64,000 nucleotides of DNA from Hygrophila difformis (GCA_030278955.1 JAOANR010000001.1:3956874-4020873), one strand, 5' to 3'. Positions 34,371 to 46,525 are shown, counted from the first letter of the stretch. The notes: a model not told the origin generated them from the sequence alone. Made by a program: numbers and translations.

Positions 34371-35580
34371 AGCCGCCGATCGCCATCATCCTTGAAGGAA
34401 GGTTCCCACCCGTCAAGGTGCGCCGCCGCTGCATCGGAGAATTGCCGCCGTGTTGAGTGCAACAGATCCGTTAGGCTCGACGTCTCCGCCGCCGGGCTGC
34501 TCAAGCGCCGCCGTTGCCTTGGATCGCCGCTAGGATCCAGATTGAGGAGAGTCGACGCCATCGCTTGGATCCGCCAGCCTTGACAGGAGGGCCTCCAGCC
34601 GCCAGCGAGCCCTGCCACAGACGGGTGCTGCCATTCTCACCAGCCACCAACTCATCTCGTCGCCGGCTCGAGGAATCCGCCGCCAGCTTAGGAGAACGCC
34701 GCCAGGTCATCTCGCCGCCAGCTCGAGGAACCCGCCGTCAGCTTGAGGAAACCGCCGCCAGCTCACCCGGCCGCCAGCCCCTGCTGCGCCGCCAACGCCT
34801 GCCGCCAGCCTCCACGAGCCGCCAATCTCGTCAGGCCGCCAACTACCTCGGAGCCGCCAACTGAGTCGCCGCCAGCATCATCCGGCCGCCAGCCTCCGGC
34901 CGCCAGCACCTCCCTCACGGGCCGTCAGCTAACCTCACCCGGCCGCCAGCATCTCCTCACGGGCCGCCAGCCATCTCGCCCAGCCGCCAGCTCGCCCCGC
35001 CGCCAGCCTCGCCTTGGCCGCCAGCATGCCGGCCGCCAGCCTCGGTTGAGTGTCGCCAGCCTCGCGCTTTGGCCGCCAGCATCGCCCAGCCGCCAGCATT
35101 GCCCCGCCGCCAGCATCGCCCGGCCGCCAGCCTTGCCCGGCCGCCAGCCTCGCCTTGGCCGCCAGCCATCCAGCTTGCCTCCAGCATGCCGGCCGCCAGC
35201 CTCGGTTGAGTGTCGCCAGCCTCGCGCTCCGGCCGCCAGCATCGCCCAGCCGCCAGCATTGCCCGGCCGCCAGCCTTGCCCGGCCGCCAGCCTCGCCTTG
35301 GCCGCCAGCCATCCAGCCTGCCGCCAGCATGCCGGCCGCCAGCCTCGGTTGAGTGTCGCCAGCCTCGCGCTCCGGCCGCCAGCATGCCCAGCCGCCAGCA
35401 TTGCCCGGCCGCCAGCATCGCCCGGCCGCCAGCATCGCCCCGCCGCCAGCATTGCCCGGCCGCCAGCGTCGCCAGCCTCGCCTCGGCCGCCAGCGTGGCA
35501 CGTGCTGCTGCCATCGGTCGCGCGCTGCCAGGTCCGACAGCCGCCCTAGTCCTCGGGCGCCATCGCCTCATGCCTAGGCA
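34371..35580. repeat. GC-rich minisatellite (GCCGCCAGC units) with higher-order repeats
   Basis: Dozens of CGGCCGCCAGC(A/C)T units. A larger unit recurs with CTCGGTTGAGTGTCGCCAGC at about 35040, 35200 and 35343 (periods about 160 and 143). Long frames on both strands here (for example 34743-35549 plus, 34957-35571 minus) are translations of the repeat and are not genes. The left part, 34371-34740, is less regular and could be degraded coding DNA from which the repeat expanded. Confidence 0.85.
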
Positions 35581-35640
35581 CCAGCCTCAACTAGCAACTA
35601 TTCGGCCTCCAAGGCCGCTGTTGATGGCGTTGCATGGCTA

Positions 35641-37360
35641 CTATCCGGGGTTTTTACCACCCAAGGTTATTGCATTGGTCACCACCCTTAGTTCGTCTTC
35701 CTTTTTATCATGTTTCAATTTCTCAAAAGAAGTCTCGTGTGTTGGTAGACGCTTCTCATCTTGTTCCTCAAGGAACTTTTCCAAGCGGGCCGCTTTCTCG
35801 GCCAGCTGGGCAAGATTAGTGGAATCATGCACAATTAAACGTTTTTTTTAGTTGTGGCAACATATTCGCCACTGCAATATTGGCTATCTCCCTATCAGGG
35901 ACTGCTATAGTACATCGACCCTTAAGCCGCTGCAATCTGTTAACGAAAGTGTTTGCCGTCTCATCGGTAAACTGTTTAGCACTAGTAAGATCTGCAAGAC
36001 TAACCTGTGACAGAGGGGTATAGAATCTGTCGTGGAACGCCCGCTCAATCTCGGCCCAGTTTTGTATGGAGTTAGGCCGCAGAGAAGCAAACCATGCGAA
36101 GGCAGGTCCAGTTAGGGATGAACTGAACAACCTTAGCTTCAGCCAATCATTGGCTGCTGCCTCGCCACATTGGGCAGTGAATCTGCCCACATGTTCCACC
36201 GTGGACTTGTCGTCGTCCCCGGAGAATGTAGTAAACTCGGGCATTTTGAAGCCCTTGGGATATGGCTGCATGGTGTCTACCCAATCAGGGTATGGCTTCT
36301 TGTATGTGGACTGTTCCATCGGCCTTAGCTGAATCCCAAAGTGTTGCTGTATCATATCTGCTAACACCTCGGGTGATACCACTGGTGCCTGTGTGGGAGG
36401 CATCGCGGCTTGAGGTGGCATCGCAGCCTGAGGAGGCACCGCGGCCTGAGGAGGCATCGCGTCCTGATGAGGCATCGTGGCCTGAGGAGTATGAGCCGCC
36501 ATGGCGGCTTGAGGCGCCGCCACCTGGTGGGTAGGGATGGTGGCAGGATGAGCCGCCATCTGTTGAGCAGGTATGGCGGCCTGAGGTGCCGCTATATGAA
36601 TTTGTGGGATGGCGGCTGGGCCACCTTGAGTCGCCACTTGATATAGTGGATTGGCGGCTGGTGTGTAGATATTGGCATGTGGTGATGCTGCCACTCCAAA
36701 TGGTGTGTGAGGCGTCGTCACATGGCGTGGTACCCCAGGGATCGCTGTGTAGCTCGATCCAGTATTTGGCATCAAATAACTTGACGCATCATAGGTCGGC
36801 ATGGGAGATGCCGCATATCCAAAGTTCTGCATAGGTGCCGCATGAGTGGAAGCATATGGAAATGGAGGCAGACTGGCCAGCCCTGTGGATTCAGATAACA
36901 ATGGCGGCTGGCTGAGTGTTGTCCCCCAAGTCCTTTGGCCGCCATACAGCCCCGGACCTGTAATGTTTGCTGGCATAGTCATGCCACTTGAGGACACTTC
37001 TTGCTGAGTACGCAGGGATCCACATATTTTATCAGTTTGATCGGCCATGGCAGGCCGCAATACATCCATAAGGTGCCTCGTAAGTAAAGGCATGAATTCA
37101 GCCATCGATTCAGTCATCGATAGCCGTATTTGTTCCGAGAAGGTTGGGACTTGCATCATCCCCTGCGGTGGTTGGGAGGTAGTCGCCGTATTATCGACGT
37201 TCTCAGACGGTGTTCTTACTAGAGTTTCTTCATGTAGCGACATTTCTCCAAATCTTTGTGTTAAATCCCTCACTACTCGTCCAAATCTAAGTTGCATACA
37301 CTTCCAAGCGGATATGGTTTCCACTTCGAGTCCCACTGGGCGTGCCAATTTGTTAACCAA
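35641..37360 (-). pseudogene. Retrotransposon gag polyprotein, frameshifted near the C-terminus
   Basis: The frame is open from 37360 to 35825. The first two residues-worth lie in LTR and primer site with a TTG codon, so a real start is more likely ATG at 37297 or 37243 (MSLHEETLVRTPSENVDN). A long Pro/Ala/Gln linker (AAPQA, MPPQA repeats) precedes the gag domain: PYPDWVDTMQPYPKGFKMPE, FTAQCGEAAANDWLKLRLFS, SLTGPAFAWFASLRP, AFHDRFYTPLSQVSLADL, FVNRLQRLKGRC. This matches the retrotransposon gag family that builds the virus-like particle. After QLKK an A run (T run at about 35841-35848) shifts the frame. The continuation VHDSTNLAQLAEKAARLEKF is in another frame to 35641, where the sequence joins the GC-rich insert. 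No zinc knuckle is seen. Confidence 0.82.
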
Positions 37361-37922
37361 GAATTTTTTATTGAATATGGTTTGAAGGTCGTTACAAGAA
37401 CTGGGGAGAATTACAGGAAATCTTGAGTAAAACAGTAAAGAAAAAGATTTGCAGAATGAAAAGAATGCAGGAATTGAACTAGCAGAATGAAAAGTGCCGG
37501 AATGAAAACATATGAAAAGTGCGTCCTCTTAGGGGGTGTGTAGATGTCCGACTAAAACTGGTGCCACTCATATATATAGACGCCTCAACCCTAGGGTAGT
37601 TGCACTGTCTTGGAGGCTATCGGATCTTCTCATGAGGAAACTCCTTGATCCACTCATTGTGATGGCGTCAATTATAGGTAATGTCTCCTTGATTCCTGTG
37701 TGTCTTTATGTCGCCAGCTCTTCACCACCATTAAGTTATCGGATAAATCCTGAACTAGATGGCGCATCTCACCATTCGTCGTTATTCGGATAATTCATAA
37801 ATTGGACCGGGCTTCTTGATTGGGCTTAGCTTAATGGGCCTTTGGATTGGGCCACTCGAAAAAACTGATTGGGCTAAATTCATTGGGCCTAATTCGTTGG
37901 GCCTGAAAGATTGGGGTTAACA
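37351..37922 (-). repeat. 5' LTR of the gag-only element
   Basis: 572 bp. On the minus strand a TATA box (TATATATA, 37571-37578) lies in a suitable position for the LTR promoter, supporting the minus orientation. Confidence 0.93.
37571..37578 (-). promoter_or_regulatory. LTR TATA box (minus strand)
   Basis: GCGTCTATATATATGAGTGG on the minus strand. The same sequence occurs in the other LTR at about 33829-33836. Confidence 0.55.
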
Positions 37923-37927
37923 AATCT

Positions 37928-38310
37928 TGAGGAAAATTTCGTGATACTATTGTATACACTAAATACTAAATACTAAATATACCAAATGATAAAAGAAGAA
38001 ATAAATTGGAATTTTATTTGGTGATCAAATTCTTAATCTCTATCCCTTCTCTTATTAATAAACTATTTAAAGGTAAATAAATAAATAATTTATTTAAAAA
38101 AGGAAGACAGAAACATGGGCCTAATGGGCTAAATGGGCCAGGTAAAATTGGGCTCAAACGTAAAGCGTGTGTGAACCGCGTCCAACGGTCACATTTCTGC
38201 TATAAAACTGCCGTTCTGCCTCCGCTTTCTTTCCGCTCTCTATACTCTTCTCGCAATTCTCTCCCGGCTCTGGGGATGGCGCCAGGCGCCGCTATGCCCC
38301 CAACAAGAAA
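37928..38310 (+). promoter_or_regulatory. Promoter-like region, paralogous to 52260-52640
   Basis: AT-rich upstream DNA, then GGGCC(T/C)AATGGGC motifs (TCP-type GGGCC boxes), CCAACGGTCACAT, a TATA box (TATAAAA near 38202) and a CT-rich leader with CTCTGGGGATGGCGCC. The order and much of the sequence recur at 52260-52640. It therefore looks like a duplicated host promoter; which gene it served is not clear. Confidence 0.55.
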
Positions 38311-40604
38311 TCTCCTCTCGTTTTCGTTTTGTAATGTCTTAAATGCCTAAGAAGAAGGATGTTCTGCACACCCAGCCAAACGACTCTCTTCAGATATCAC
38401 CACCAGGGATATATCTCAAATTCTCCTTTCTCACGTTCATATTTTTATTTTCCTACAGTCTTGAATATCTTTCCGTGTTTTCAGTCCTGAATGTTTTTTT
38501 CTTCTTTCGGAACAAGAGTCTCCAACATTGTCTGCTCTGAGAAAGAGTTGTTTCAAGATTCAATCTTCCTGAACCCAAGGCGGATTCAAGTTCTAGGTAC
38601 TGGGTATGATTACTTTTCTTCCATTTGAATTCTTTTTCTAAAATTCCTTATTTTAAAAATATCAAATTCTGTAATTTGCTGAATCTTGAAGGTTGAAGAT
38701 ACACACAGTTGCTTCAAGATTACTTCTCATGAGGTGGAAGATTCAGCAACCCACTTAGGTGGGTCTCATGAAGTCATGATGTTCAAGATTACTTTTCTTG
38801 CGCCCCCCTTCCCTGTCCGTGGATGTTTAGTTTGGCTTTTGATTGTTTTCAGTTATCATCATTGATGAGATTTGTGGCGTTGATTATGAAAAGCACGTGC
38901 CTTAAAGGGTGGGCCTACAACTGTTTTAACACCTTCATATTGGCAATTTGACTTCGTTGTTTCAAATCTACAAGTTCATGTTTTATGCTAAACTCATATC
39001 TTGATTTGCATCTTTGCTAGTGAATGATAAGTGATAGAAAAGAATACATAAATGTTTAAATCTGTATATCAAATATTAACCTTTTGTCTTGATTGACTGT
39101 TGCGATTATTAAAGAGGTTAAGTGCCAAGATTGACAACATTGTGTTTGTTTTTCCCTTTGTCTTGAGGATTAAGGCGTAAACCCTACTCACTTTACATAT
39201 TGGTTTCATGGCAGGGTTGCTGGTCGTAGTAAACATTGCCGCCCCCAATTGTGAATCCTTACCTTTTCTGGAATGCAGGTTAAGAATATTTATACAATGG
39301 TAGAATCAAGACATCTTTCTCCAATTTTGAAAATTTCTGGAATGCATCTCAAAAATATCTCACCAGCAAAAGTCAGCAAATGATACATTTTCTTTGTGTA
39401 TCATTTATTTCTTTGAAAATTTCCTTTTGGCTTTCAGTTTGGGTAAGTGATTTGACTTCATCTTAGTCACTTTCTCTCTTGTTAACAAGTTTGCGTGTTA
39501 GCATATTTAATATGGATTCTAAATAACAAGCTTGGGTTTTTATTCCTTATTATCATTGTGGAGGCCGGAGGGTTAAGCATTTTTTTTCTTTTTTTTGGGT
39601 ACGCGTGTGTGTGAAGTTGGAAATAATAGTTTCATCGAAGGGTCTGGATATTTTTGCAATAATGATGTATGCATGACTCCAATAATAATGAGGTAAACGT
39701 GATGGTATCAAGTATCTAAAACAAAATAAGATAATTATCTAATCGAAGCTTGTTAGTAGGATAGATTGCTAACATATGTGTTGATTTCTTTAGAGATATG
39801 GAACCTATGTATCAGCCTATTTAAGGCAATTCCTTCACTTCAGATCAAAATATATTGGCTGAGCCGAGTAGACGTCTGGTGCTCCTAAGTCAGTAAGTTG
39901 GGACCACACTGGTCGGATATTCTTTTCAATATAAAAAGAACTGTAATGCATGGTTTTCTGCCTCTTCTTGATTTCTTATTTGTTTTTTTCTTTTACTTTC
40001 CTTTTGTTGTTGTTTTGGAGTGGATTCGTTATTTAAGTCTGAAACAATGGTGTGCCACAATATGTTTCTGGGGATTCCTTGGATGCTTATTTTTATAATA
40101 GATCTGAGTGATGGTGTTCCACAGTTTTCGGGGACTTCTGACTTCAACTTATTTTTATTAATAGATTTGTTTTGTTCTTTTGATTCACAGTCTAATCCTA
40201 TTCTTGGTCTTAGAGGCAGATTGTTCGCAGATTTAAATATTCTCTTGCTTACAAATTTTAAATTAATTCAGCTACTCAAACTTGAGTTGAATTTTAGTTC
40301 ATCAACTCAGTCAAGCTCAATATCAAGTTTGGGGATCAAATTCTTTACACAAACTGAGCACGTATACCCTACTTCTTGAGATCAATTTCCTCATCTACAC
40401 CCATACCAGGGGTCTAATTCTTTCTTTTTTTCTTTTTTCTTTTTCTTTTTCTTTTTTTCCATTTTTATACTTTCACACTATTTCTCACCATGATTTATCG
40501 ATAAACCTATGTTGTTTTTAACACTATTCTTTATTTCTTTCTTGGTTTTATTTAGTTCTCTCTTTTTTGTCAAATATTTTTCATTCAGAGACCGCCATTT
40601 TCAG
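38311..40604. other. Intron-like host DNA, no exon assigned
   Basis: T-rich, intron-like sequence between the promoter-like region and the RABC2-like exons. 39278-39330 (AAGAATATTTATACAATGG, CATCTTTCTCCAATTTTG) matches 47052-47098. The 38342-38407 frame (MPKKKDVLHTQPNDSLQISP) has no recognisable homology. Confidence 0.45.
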
Positions 40605-41078
40605 GAATCTGAACGAGTTGTGAGCAGGGAAGAAGGGGTTGCCTTAGCAAAAGAGCTTGGATATCTAGTTTTTGAAAGCAGTGCCAAAACTCGCAAAAAT
40701 GTTGAGCAATGTTTTGAAGAGCTTGCAGTAAAGGTAGCCGTAACCATTTACAACCGTATTATTATAAATTGTAAAGATAGATGAATGCATTGTTGTCGAT
40801 TTTGTTTCATGGGAATGCAATTTTTTAAGTCTTTCCAAGAATTGTGTAGAGCCTGAAGTTCATTTTTAAAGCACTTCGTCATTGGCGATTCTAGGACTTC
40901 TGTTTTATATTTTAAGCATGCAGTTGCCTATGAACTTGTGACATTTAATTTTCCCCACTGTCTGCAGATAATGGCGGTACCTCGACACCTTGAAGTAGGA
41001 TCAACATCTGTCAAGAGAAATATCTTAAAACAGAAGCAAGAAAATCAGAGGCCTGCCAGCAGGCGCTGCTGCTCATAA
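40605..41078 (+). pseudogene. RABC2: RABC2-like (Rab18-type) small GTPase, last two exons only
   Basis: Exon 40605-40733 follows TTTTCAG and encodes ESERVVSREEGVALAKELGY ... SSAKTRKNVEQCFEELAVK, ending at AAAG|GTAGCC. Exon 40968-41078 follows TCTGCAG and encodes IMAVPRHLEVGSTSVKRNIL ... RPASRRCCSS, then TAA. This is the C-terminal third of a plant RABC2/Rab18 GTPase: the SSAKTR loop is the G5 guanine-binding motif and CCSS is the prenylation site for membrane anchoring. Both exons join in frame without a stop. The upstream exons with the P-loop (GDSGVGKSS), switch regions and NKVD motif are not found in the window. So this is a fragment left by partial duplication or gene loss, or captured by a transposon. 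Confidence 0.82.
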
Positions 41079-41620
41079 ATCAGAACCTAAGCTCATTGTC
41101 CGACCAGGCATTGGTTGTTTCCCAACTCCTAACCATAATCTTCTTGTTAAATATGTAAATAAACTGATGTGCCATCCCCTCTGCTGCTGACTTAGTGCCT
41201 TGTTCAGGTACATATTTACTAACTCAAGACATGAAGGGGAAAGGGCAACACTGATGCTATGCGCAATCCGCATGGATATACAGTATGAAAAAATAATACT
41301 CAAGTGACCGTTTTAGTATCGTATATTCTTCTTTGGATTCTTACCACATTATTCCATATCAATTACTTTAACATGTTATTACTTTGTTTTAACACTTTCA
41401 TTACTTTAACATGTTATTGGTTTGTTTTTACACGTTTTCCACTTTGGATTCCTTGGAGTGACCGTTTCACCTTATGATAATTGTTGCCTGAACACCTCTC
41501 TTGAATGCCCTCCAAACTACATGCAAAGATGCCTAATGTAATTAACAATTAACTTACATTTCATCTTTTGTTTGTGTAAAATTCTGTCTTTTGAATTAAC
41601 ATTTTTCCCTTCAATTCTAG

Positions 41621-41704
41621 TGTGTCTTATAGTTGCTATTGCCACCATATGGAAGTCTTTCTATGAGGAGCAACCACATGAGGAAACCACCACCTACTCT
41701 GTTG
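41621..41704 (+). pseudogene. Unidentified host-gene exon, copy A (hydrophobic segment)
   Basis: 84 nt between TTCTAG and GTAAGA. It encodes VCLIVAIATIWKSFYEEQ then PHEETTTYSVG. A paralogous exon of the same length is at 47204-47287. The hydrophobic VCLIVAIATIW could be part of a membrane segment. I do not recognise the protein. Confidence 0.5.
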
Positions 41705-42763
41705 GTAAGACCACCATATGTTGTTTCAGTTTTTCTCCATGTGTTTGTTATGATATCTTATTATATATTCATGTGCTTTAGGTAACACAAGATGGATAGG
41801 AACAGGAATGCCATGTTGTCATTGCTTCTGATGATGAATATTGTTCTCCATGTCATTGATTCAAATAGGAACAGCAATGCCTTCTCCATGTCAGAAATAG
41901 ACTCCAGGGAGACGAAAGCATCGCAATATCATCATCATAAATAAATTGCCACATTCATTTCTACCTTTAGGGTATAAACTACCATGGGCCATGGCCACAT
42001 ATTTTAACTAATAATGCAGCATTTATTTTAAATTTTCTCTACTGTAGTTGGGAGGCATTTGTTACCATATTGTCATTTTAATCCAACTTTCTACCTGTAC
42101 ATTCTTGGTTTCATTGTAACTTGCATACTTGCAGTACTCTTTGTGCAGCTGTAGTGTGTAGCCATTATTTTATATACCTGATTCTTTCCTTTAACTAGTT
42201 CACTTGTCTTTTTCTTTATTTAATTTCATATATTTTGCTCATATATGTATAGATGTATTGTGTATAGATATATGTATTGATGTATCAATATGGATTTATT
42301 TAAAAATTTTGTCTTTCTTTTATGCTTTGGGCCGAATTTTTTTACTATTAGATATTCTGCAGGCCAATCAAAACAGATACATTTAAAGTACTGATGGGCC
42401 TCCAACGGATATAACTCTGAAAATTCATGGGCTCCAATCTTTTATTACTGATGGGCCTCCAATCTTGTGATTAGTTAATATAGAATTTCGACCGTTAGAT
42501 TTCTTTTCGCTTATATACTTCTATTACGCAGAATTAAGACCGTTTAGGGGTTGCCTATAAAATAGGCTACCCAGTTTCCGGTATTCATTCGTTTATCATC
42601 AAATTGGGACTTAGAATAGAGGTTCTGAAGAAAGGATATGTTTATCATTCTTTTCCTGTTTGAAGCTAAAGATTTCTGATTTTTTTTTTCCTTCATACTA
42701 TCCATCAATTTTCTTTGCATTGTTGTTATTCTTTAACGCACCACTAATTTCTTTATTTTTCAG

Positions 42764-42849
42764 CCTCAGGGCTTACAACCCTTCCTTCAGAGTATGCTGA
42801 CTTCTGCAACCCTACAGCTTTAGTTGGCGTCTCTCTTGATACTGGTTCG
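42764..42849 (+). pseudogene. Unidentified host-gene exon, tandem copy A1
   Basis: Between TTTTTCAG and GTACAT. It is 86 nt and lacks 8-9 bases present in the 48410-48504 copy, so the reading frames of its two halves disagree. First of three tandem copies spaced about 0.7 kb. Confidence 0.55.
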
Positions 42850-43468
42850 GTACATCTTTATTATTTCATTCGTATTTCTATATATATATTGAGTTTTTTA
42901 CAAGAATTTATTCTTATCTTCTAATTCAAGAAAATTTATAATATAGGAGTTCAGAAAGAAAGGCAGGGGTAGGTGAACCGAACTGCAAAGGAGGAAATAG
43001 GTAGCTATATGGATGTGTACCATTGATTTGCTGGGGCAAAGATTTTGTTTTTCTGCATTTCATTAGTATTGCCCTCTTATTTAGTGGAAACTAACTGATT
43101 CATAAGAGAAGACTTTGATGTCAGAAGTTTGAACTCCTTCGAGTTGAATGTTCTATTGAGTAATCACATACATTCATACAGGGGTTGTATTATTGGGTCG
43201 CACTACATAGAAAAAGTTATTTGTTCTGTTCTACTTGTTTACATTATAAATTGTTATGGCCCTGCTCCCTGAAAGGTTGCTACTAAATAAGAAATTTTTC
43301 TCAAATAATAAGCTTGATGAAGGGATCATGACAATGCCAATTCCGCTTTACAATAAAAAGTAATGCAAAATAAGGTAGCATGGTTTCCTAGCCGAAAAAA
43401 CAATTGATAACAGAATCAATTTCAAATTTGTTATTCTTTAACGCAACACTAATTTCTTTATTTTTCAG

Positions 43469-43555
43469 ACCTCAGGGCTTACAACCCTTCCTCCAGAGTA
43501 TGCTGACTTCTGCAATCCTACAGCTTTAGTTGATGTCTCTCTCGATACTGGTTCG
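43469..43555 (+). pseudogene. Unidentified host-gene exon, tandem copy A2
   Basis: 87 nt between TTTTTCAG and GTACAT, nearly identical to A3. It shares with A1 and A3 the 8-nt loss relative to 48410-48504. Confidence 0.55.
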
Positions 43556-44155
43556 GTACATCTTTATTGTTTCATTCGTGTGTATATATATATAATGATT
43601 TTTTTTTACATGAACTTATTCTTATCTTCTAATTCAATGAATTTTATATAGGAGTTCAGAAAGAAAGGCAGGGCTAGGTGAGCTGAATTGAAGAGGAGGA
43701 AATAGGTAGCTATGGATGTGTACCGTTGATTTTGCTGGGGCAAATATTTTGTTTTTCTGCATTTCATTAGTATTGCCTTCTCATTTAGTGGAAACCAACT
43801 GATTCATAACAGAAGACTTTGATGTCAGAGTTTGAACTCCTTTAAGTTTGCTCTTCTATTGAGTAATCACACTCATTCATACACGGGTTGTATTATTGGG
43901 TCGCACTACATAGAAAAAGGTATTTGCTTTCTGTTCTACTTGTTTACATTCTAAATTGTTATGGCCCTGCTCCCTGAAAGGTTGCTACTGAAAAATAAGC
44001 TCGATGGAGGGATCATGACAATGCAAATTCCGTTCTACAAGAAAAAGTAATGCAAAATAAGGTAGCATGGTTTCCTAGCCGAAAAAACAATTGATAATAG
44101 AAACAATTTCAAATTTGTTATTCTTTAACGCAACACTAATTTCTTTATTTTTCAG

Positions 44156-44242
44156 ACCTCAGGGCTTACAACCCTTCCTCCAGAGTATGCTGACTTCTGC
44201 AATCCTACAGCTTTAGTTGATGTCTCTCTCGATACTGGTTCG
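44156..44242 (+). pseudogene. Unidentified host-gene exon, tandem copy A3
   Basis: 87 nt, same splice-site context and same 8-nt loss as A2. Confidence 0.55.
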
Positions 44243-44264
44243 GTACATCTTTATTGTTTCATTC

Positions 44265-44301
<37 letters not shown>

Positions 44302-44800
44302 GATTTTTTTTTTACATGAACTTATTCTTATCTTCTAATTCAATGAATTTTATATAGGAGTTCAGAAAGAAAGGCAGGGCTAGGTGAGCCGAATTGAAGA
44401 GGAGGAAATAGGTAGCTATGGATGTGTACCGTTGATTTTGCTGGGGCAAATATTTTGTTTTTCTGCATTTCATTAGTATTGCCCTCTCATTTAGTGGAAA
44501 CCAACTGATTCATAACAGAAGACTTTGATGTCAGAGTTTGAACTCCTTTAAGTTTGCTCTTCTATTGAGTAATCACACTCATTCATACACGGGTTGTATT
44601 ATTGGGTCGCACTACATAGAAAAAGGTATTTGTTTCTGTTCTACTTGTTTACATTCTAAATTGTGATGGCCCTGCTCCCTGAAAGGTTGCTACTGAAAAA
44701 TAAGCTTGATGGAGGGATCATGACAATGCAAATTCCGCTCTACAAGAAAAAGTAATGCAAAAACAATTACTGATTTTTTTTAACCGAAAAAACAAATTTT

Positions 44801-46447
44801 TTTTAAACAATTTTTTTAACCGAAAAAGTAATGCAAAAATTCCTAACCGAAAAAACAATTTTTTTTTTTTTAATTACTGATTTACTTTGTAGCTAAAATT
44901 TCCTTCTCAAGAAACATAATCACCACCATTTTGTTCCCTCCATGCGTAGAATTTTACAATTTAAATATGTTGCTCCTAACACATTAAACAGGGTTGCGTA
45001 TCTAAATTTTATTCTCTGTGGTCAAGTTGAATTGCAGTCAGAATACATGCATGCTGCTAAGAAAGTTTGCCTTTGCAAATGTTTATCTAACGGCTACTGA
45101 ATATAGTGGAAAGAAAATACGGATTGGGACTAGCAGTAAAAGAAATGGAAGAATATCCATGGAAGCTAAGTAAAGTCTGTCTCTTCACATTTTCGCTTTC
45201 AAGAAAACAACCCTTTCATTGAATATCCACGGAAGAATATCCATGGAAGAATGTTTATCATTTTCCTTCAGTTTGATTACCAATGTTGCAAGGACAGGGT
45301 TTCAAGGTTGCATTAAGAACATGATAAGTTGAATGTTTTCTGTTGTAAGGAGTCCTGTATGTCCCGTTTCATTGACTTTTTCTTTTTTTTTTAAAAAAAA
45401 AAAAATCAATTTCTGTTTTAATAAATGAAATCACAGAAAATTGTGTCATTTTCCTTTTACCCTCTTCCTTTAATTATTTCCCAATCTTGAAACGGGAAGG
45501 GAGTTCAAGGTTACATCACGAACAAGACAGGTTGAGCGTTTTTTGTCTTCTCAGTCAGTTTTTTTATGAACCATATAAGTTATAAGAAGTGCTTCTCATG
45601 TGTCCCTTGGGAAATCAAATTTGGCTTTAATACATGAAAACACAGAAATGTTTTCTTTTTCTTTTTTCCTTTCACTTAATTTGAAATATGGTGTGAGAAA
45701 CTAATCTCTTCATATTTTAATTGAGGTGATGCAGTATCCAACTAAATAATTAAGGAGGAAGTGGTGCATGGGGGTGAAGACAAATGCGAAGCTTGGATAG
45801 TAGGAATGCAAAAGCTGGTCAGGGAACACACTTCGTGAAGATATGCCAGCAAGCTAGAGATGAGAAGGAACAAAGTGAGGTGTCCAGCTTTCCCTACAGA
45901 AATCAGCTTGAAAACAATGTGAAAACCAATATAAATGTGTTTTGCTTTCACCAACCTTCAAAGTATCTTTATCAACCTTCAAAGTGCCTTTTTAACCACA
46001 ATAATAATAATAATACTGCACTCTACACTATACCCAATATATTCCTCTCTCTCTTCTTAATTCACCAAGCTCCAGCTGGTGGTAAAGACACTTTAAAGGT
46101 TGGTAAAAAGTTATGCTCAGCATGGGCTGCTTCATTAACAGGTGGGCTGGCTCCTAGGCTTTATATTTAACACGTAAAGCCTAACCTAGTAAGGATCTGG
46201 CCAATGGTGCAGGCTAATTACTTTTGGTTCTATGAATACCTGATTTTTTTCCCCCCTATTGAATCAATGCCAACAGACCTTTTCTTCCCCCCACCCCTTC
46301 TTTTTCACTGTACTCGCTTTAAATTTTTGGTTATTTAATCTAGTTGTAATTTGAAAAAGTAGTTGGTTCAAGTGCTGAAATTACCTTTTGTTGTCTTGTG
46401 CTTTTATTGAAGATGTTATATATAATTGACTCTAACTGTTCTTGTAG
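44801..46447. other. Host-derived intronic or intergenic DNA
   Basis: 44930-45120 matches 49460-49640; 45120-45670 matches 53340-53890, so the segment was duplicated at least twice. An exon-like stretch lies at about 46070-46140 (GGKDTLKVGKKLCSAWAASL), but its donor (CAG|GTGGGC) is only moderate. No protein identified. Confidence 0.45.
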
Positions 46448-46525
46448 ATGATACCAATGGATTTCTTTTGGATGTTAGCCTTCTTATTGCGCTTGATGCT
46501 GAATATGAAAAAGAATCCATCGGAG
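46448..46525 (+). pseudogene. Unidentified exon-like segment (acidic/hydrophobic)
   Basis: 78 nt between TTCTTGTAG and GTGAAAT, open in a frame reading DDTNGFLLDVSLLIALDAEY then EKESIG. It fits a GT-AG exon, but the gene is unknown and no paralogue is seen in the window. Confidence 0.4.

Larger units (their letters stand above)
33609..37922 (-). mobile_element. Complete 4.3-kb non-autonomous LTR retrotransposon with gag only
   Basis: Two 572-bp LTRs (TGTTAACCAA ... GGGGTTAACA) and a perfect AATCT duplication. Orientation is minus: gag lies just inside LTR 37351-37922, a candidate primer site (TGGCACGCCCAGTGGGACT, minus strand) abuts that LTR, and a purine tract (GCGAGGGAGGCATC, minus strand) abuts the other. 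There is no protease, RT or integrase. The space after gag is filled by a GC-rich minisatellite and plus-strand promoter-like DNA, which look acquired. Confidence 0.92.
42723..44800 (+). repeat. Three tandem ~0.7-kb units, each with one exon-like segment
   Basis: Units start at about 42723, 43431 and 44120 (TTGTTATTCTTTAACGCAAC). They share the exon, TTCAGAAAGAAAGGCAGGG, GGTAGCTATGGATGTGTACC, CATTTCATTAGTATTGCC and GGCCCTGCTCCCTGAAAGG. Units 2 and 3 are closer to each other than to unit 1. An (AT)n run at about 44268-44300 is longer in unit 3. A single diverged unit is at about 48370-49400. Confidence 0.85.

Noticed and set aside
34743..35571. Long Pro/Ala/Ser/Arg-rich or Gly/Trp/Arg-rich proteins on both strands
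   Set aside because: Direct products of the GCCGCCAGC minisatellite; open in several frames at once.
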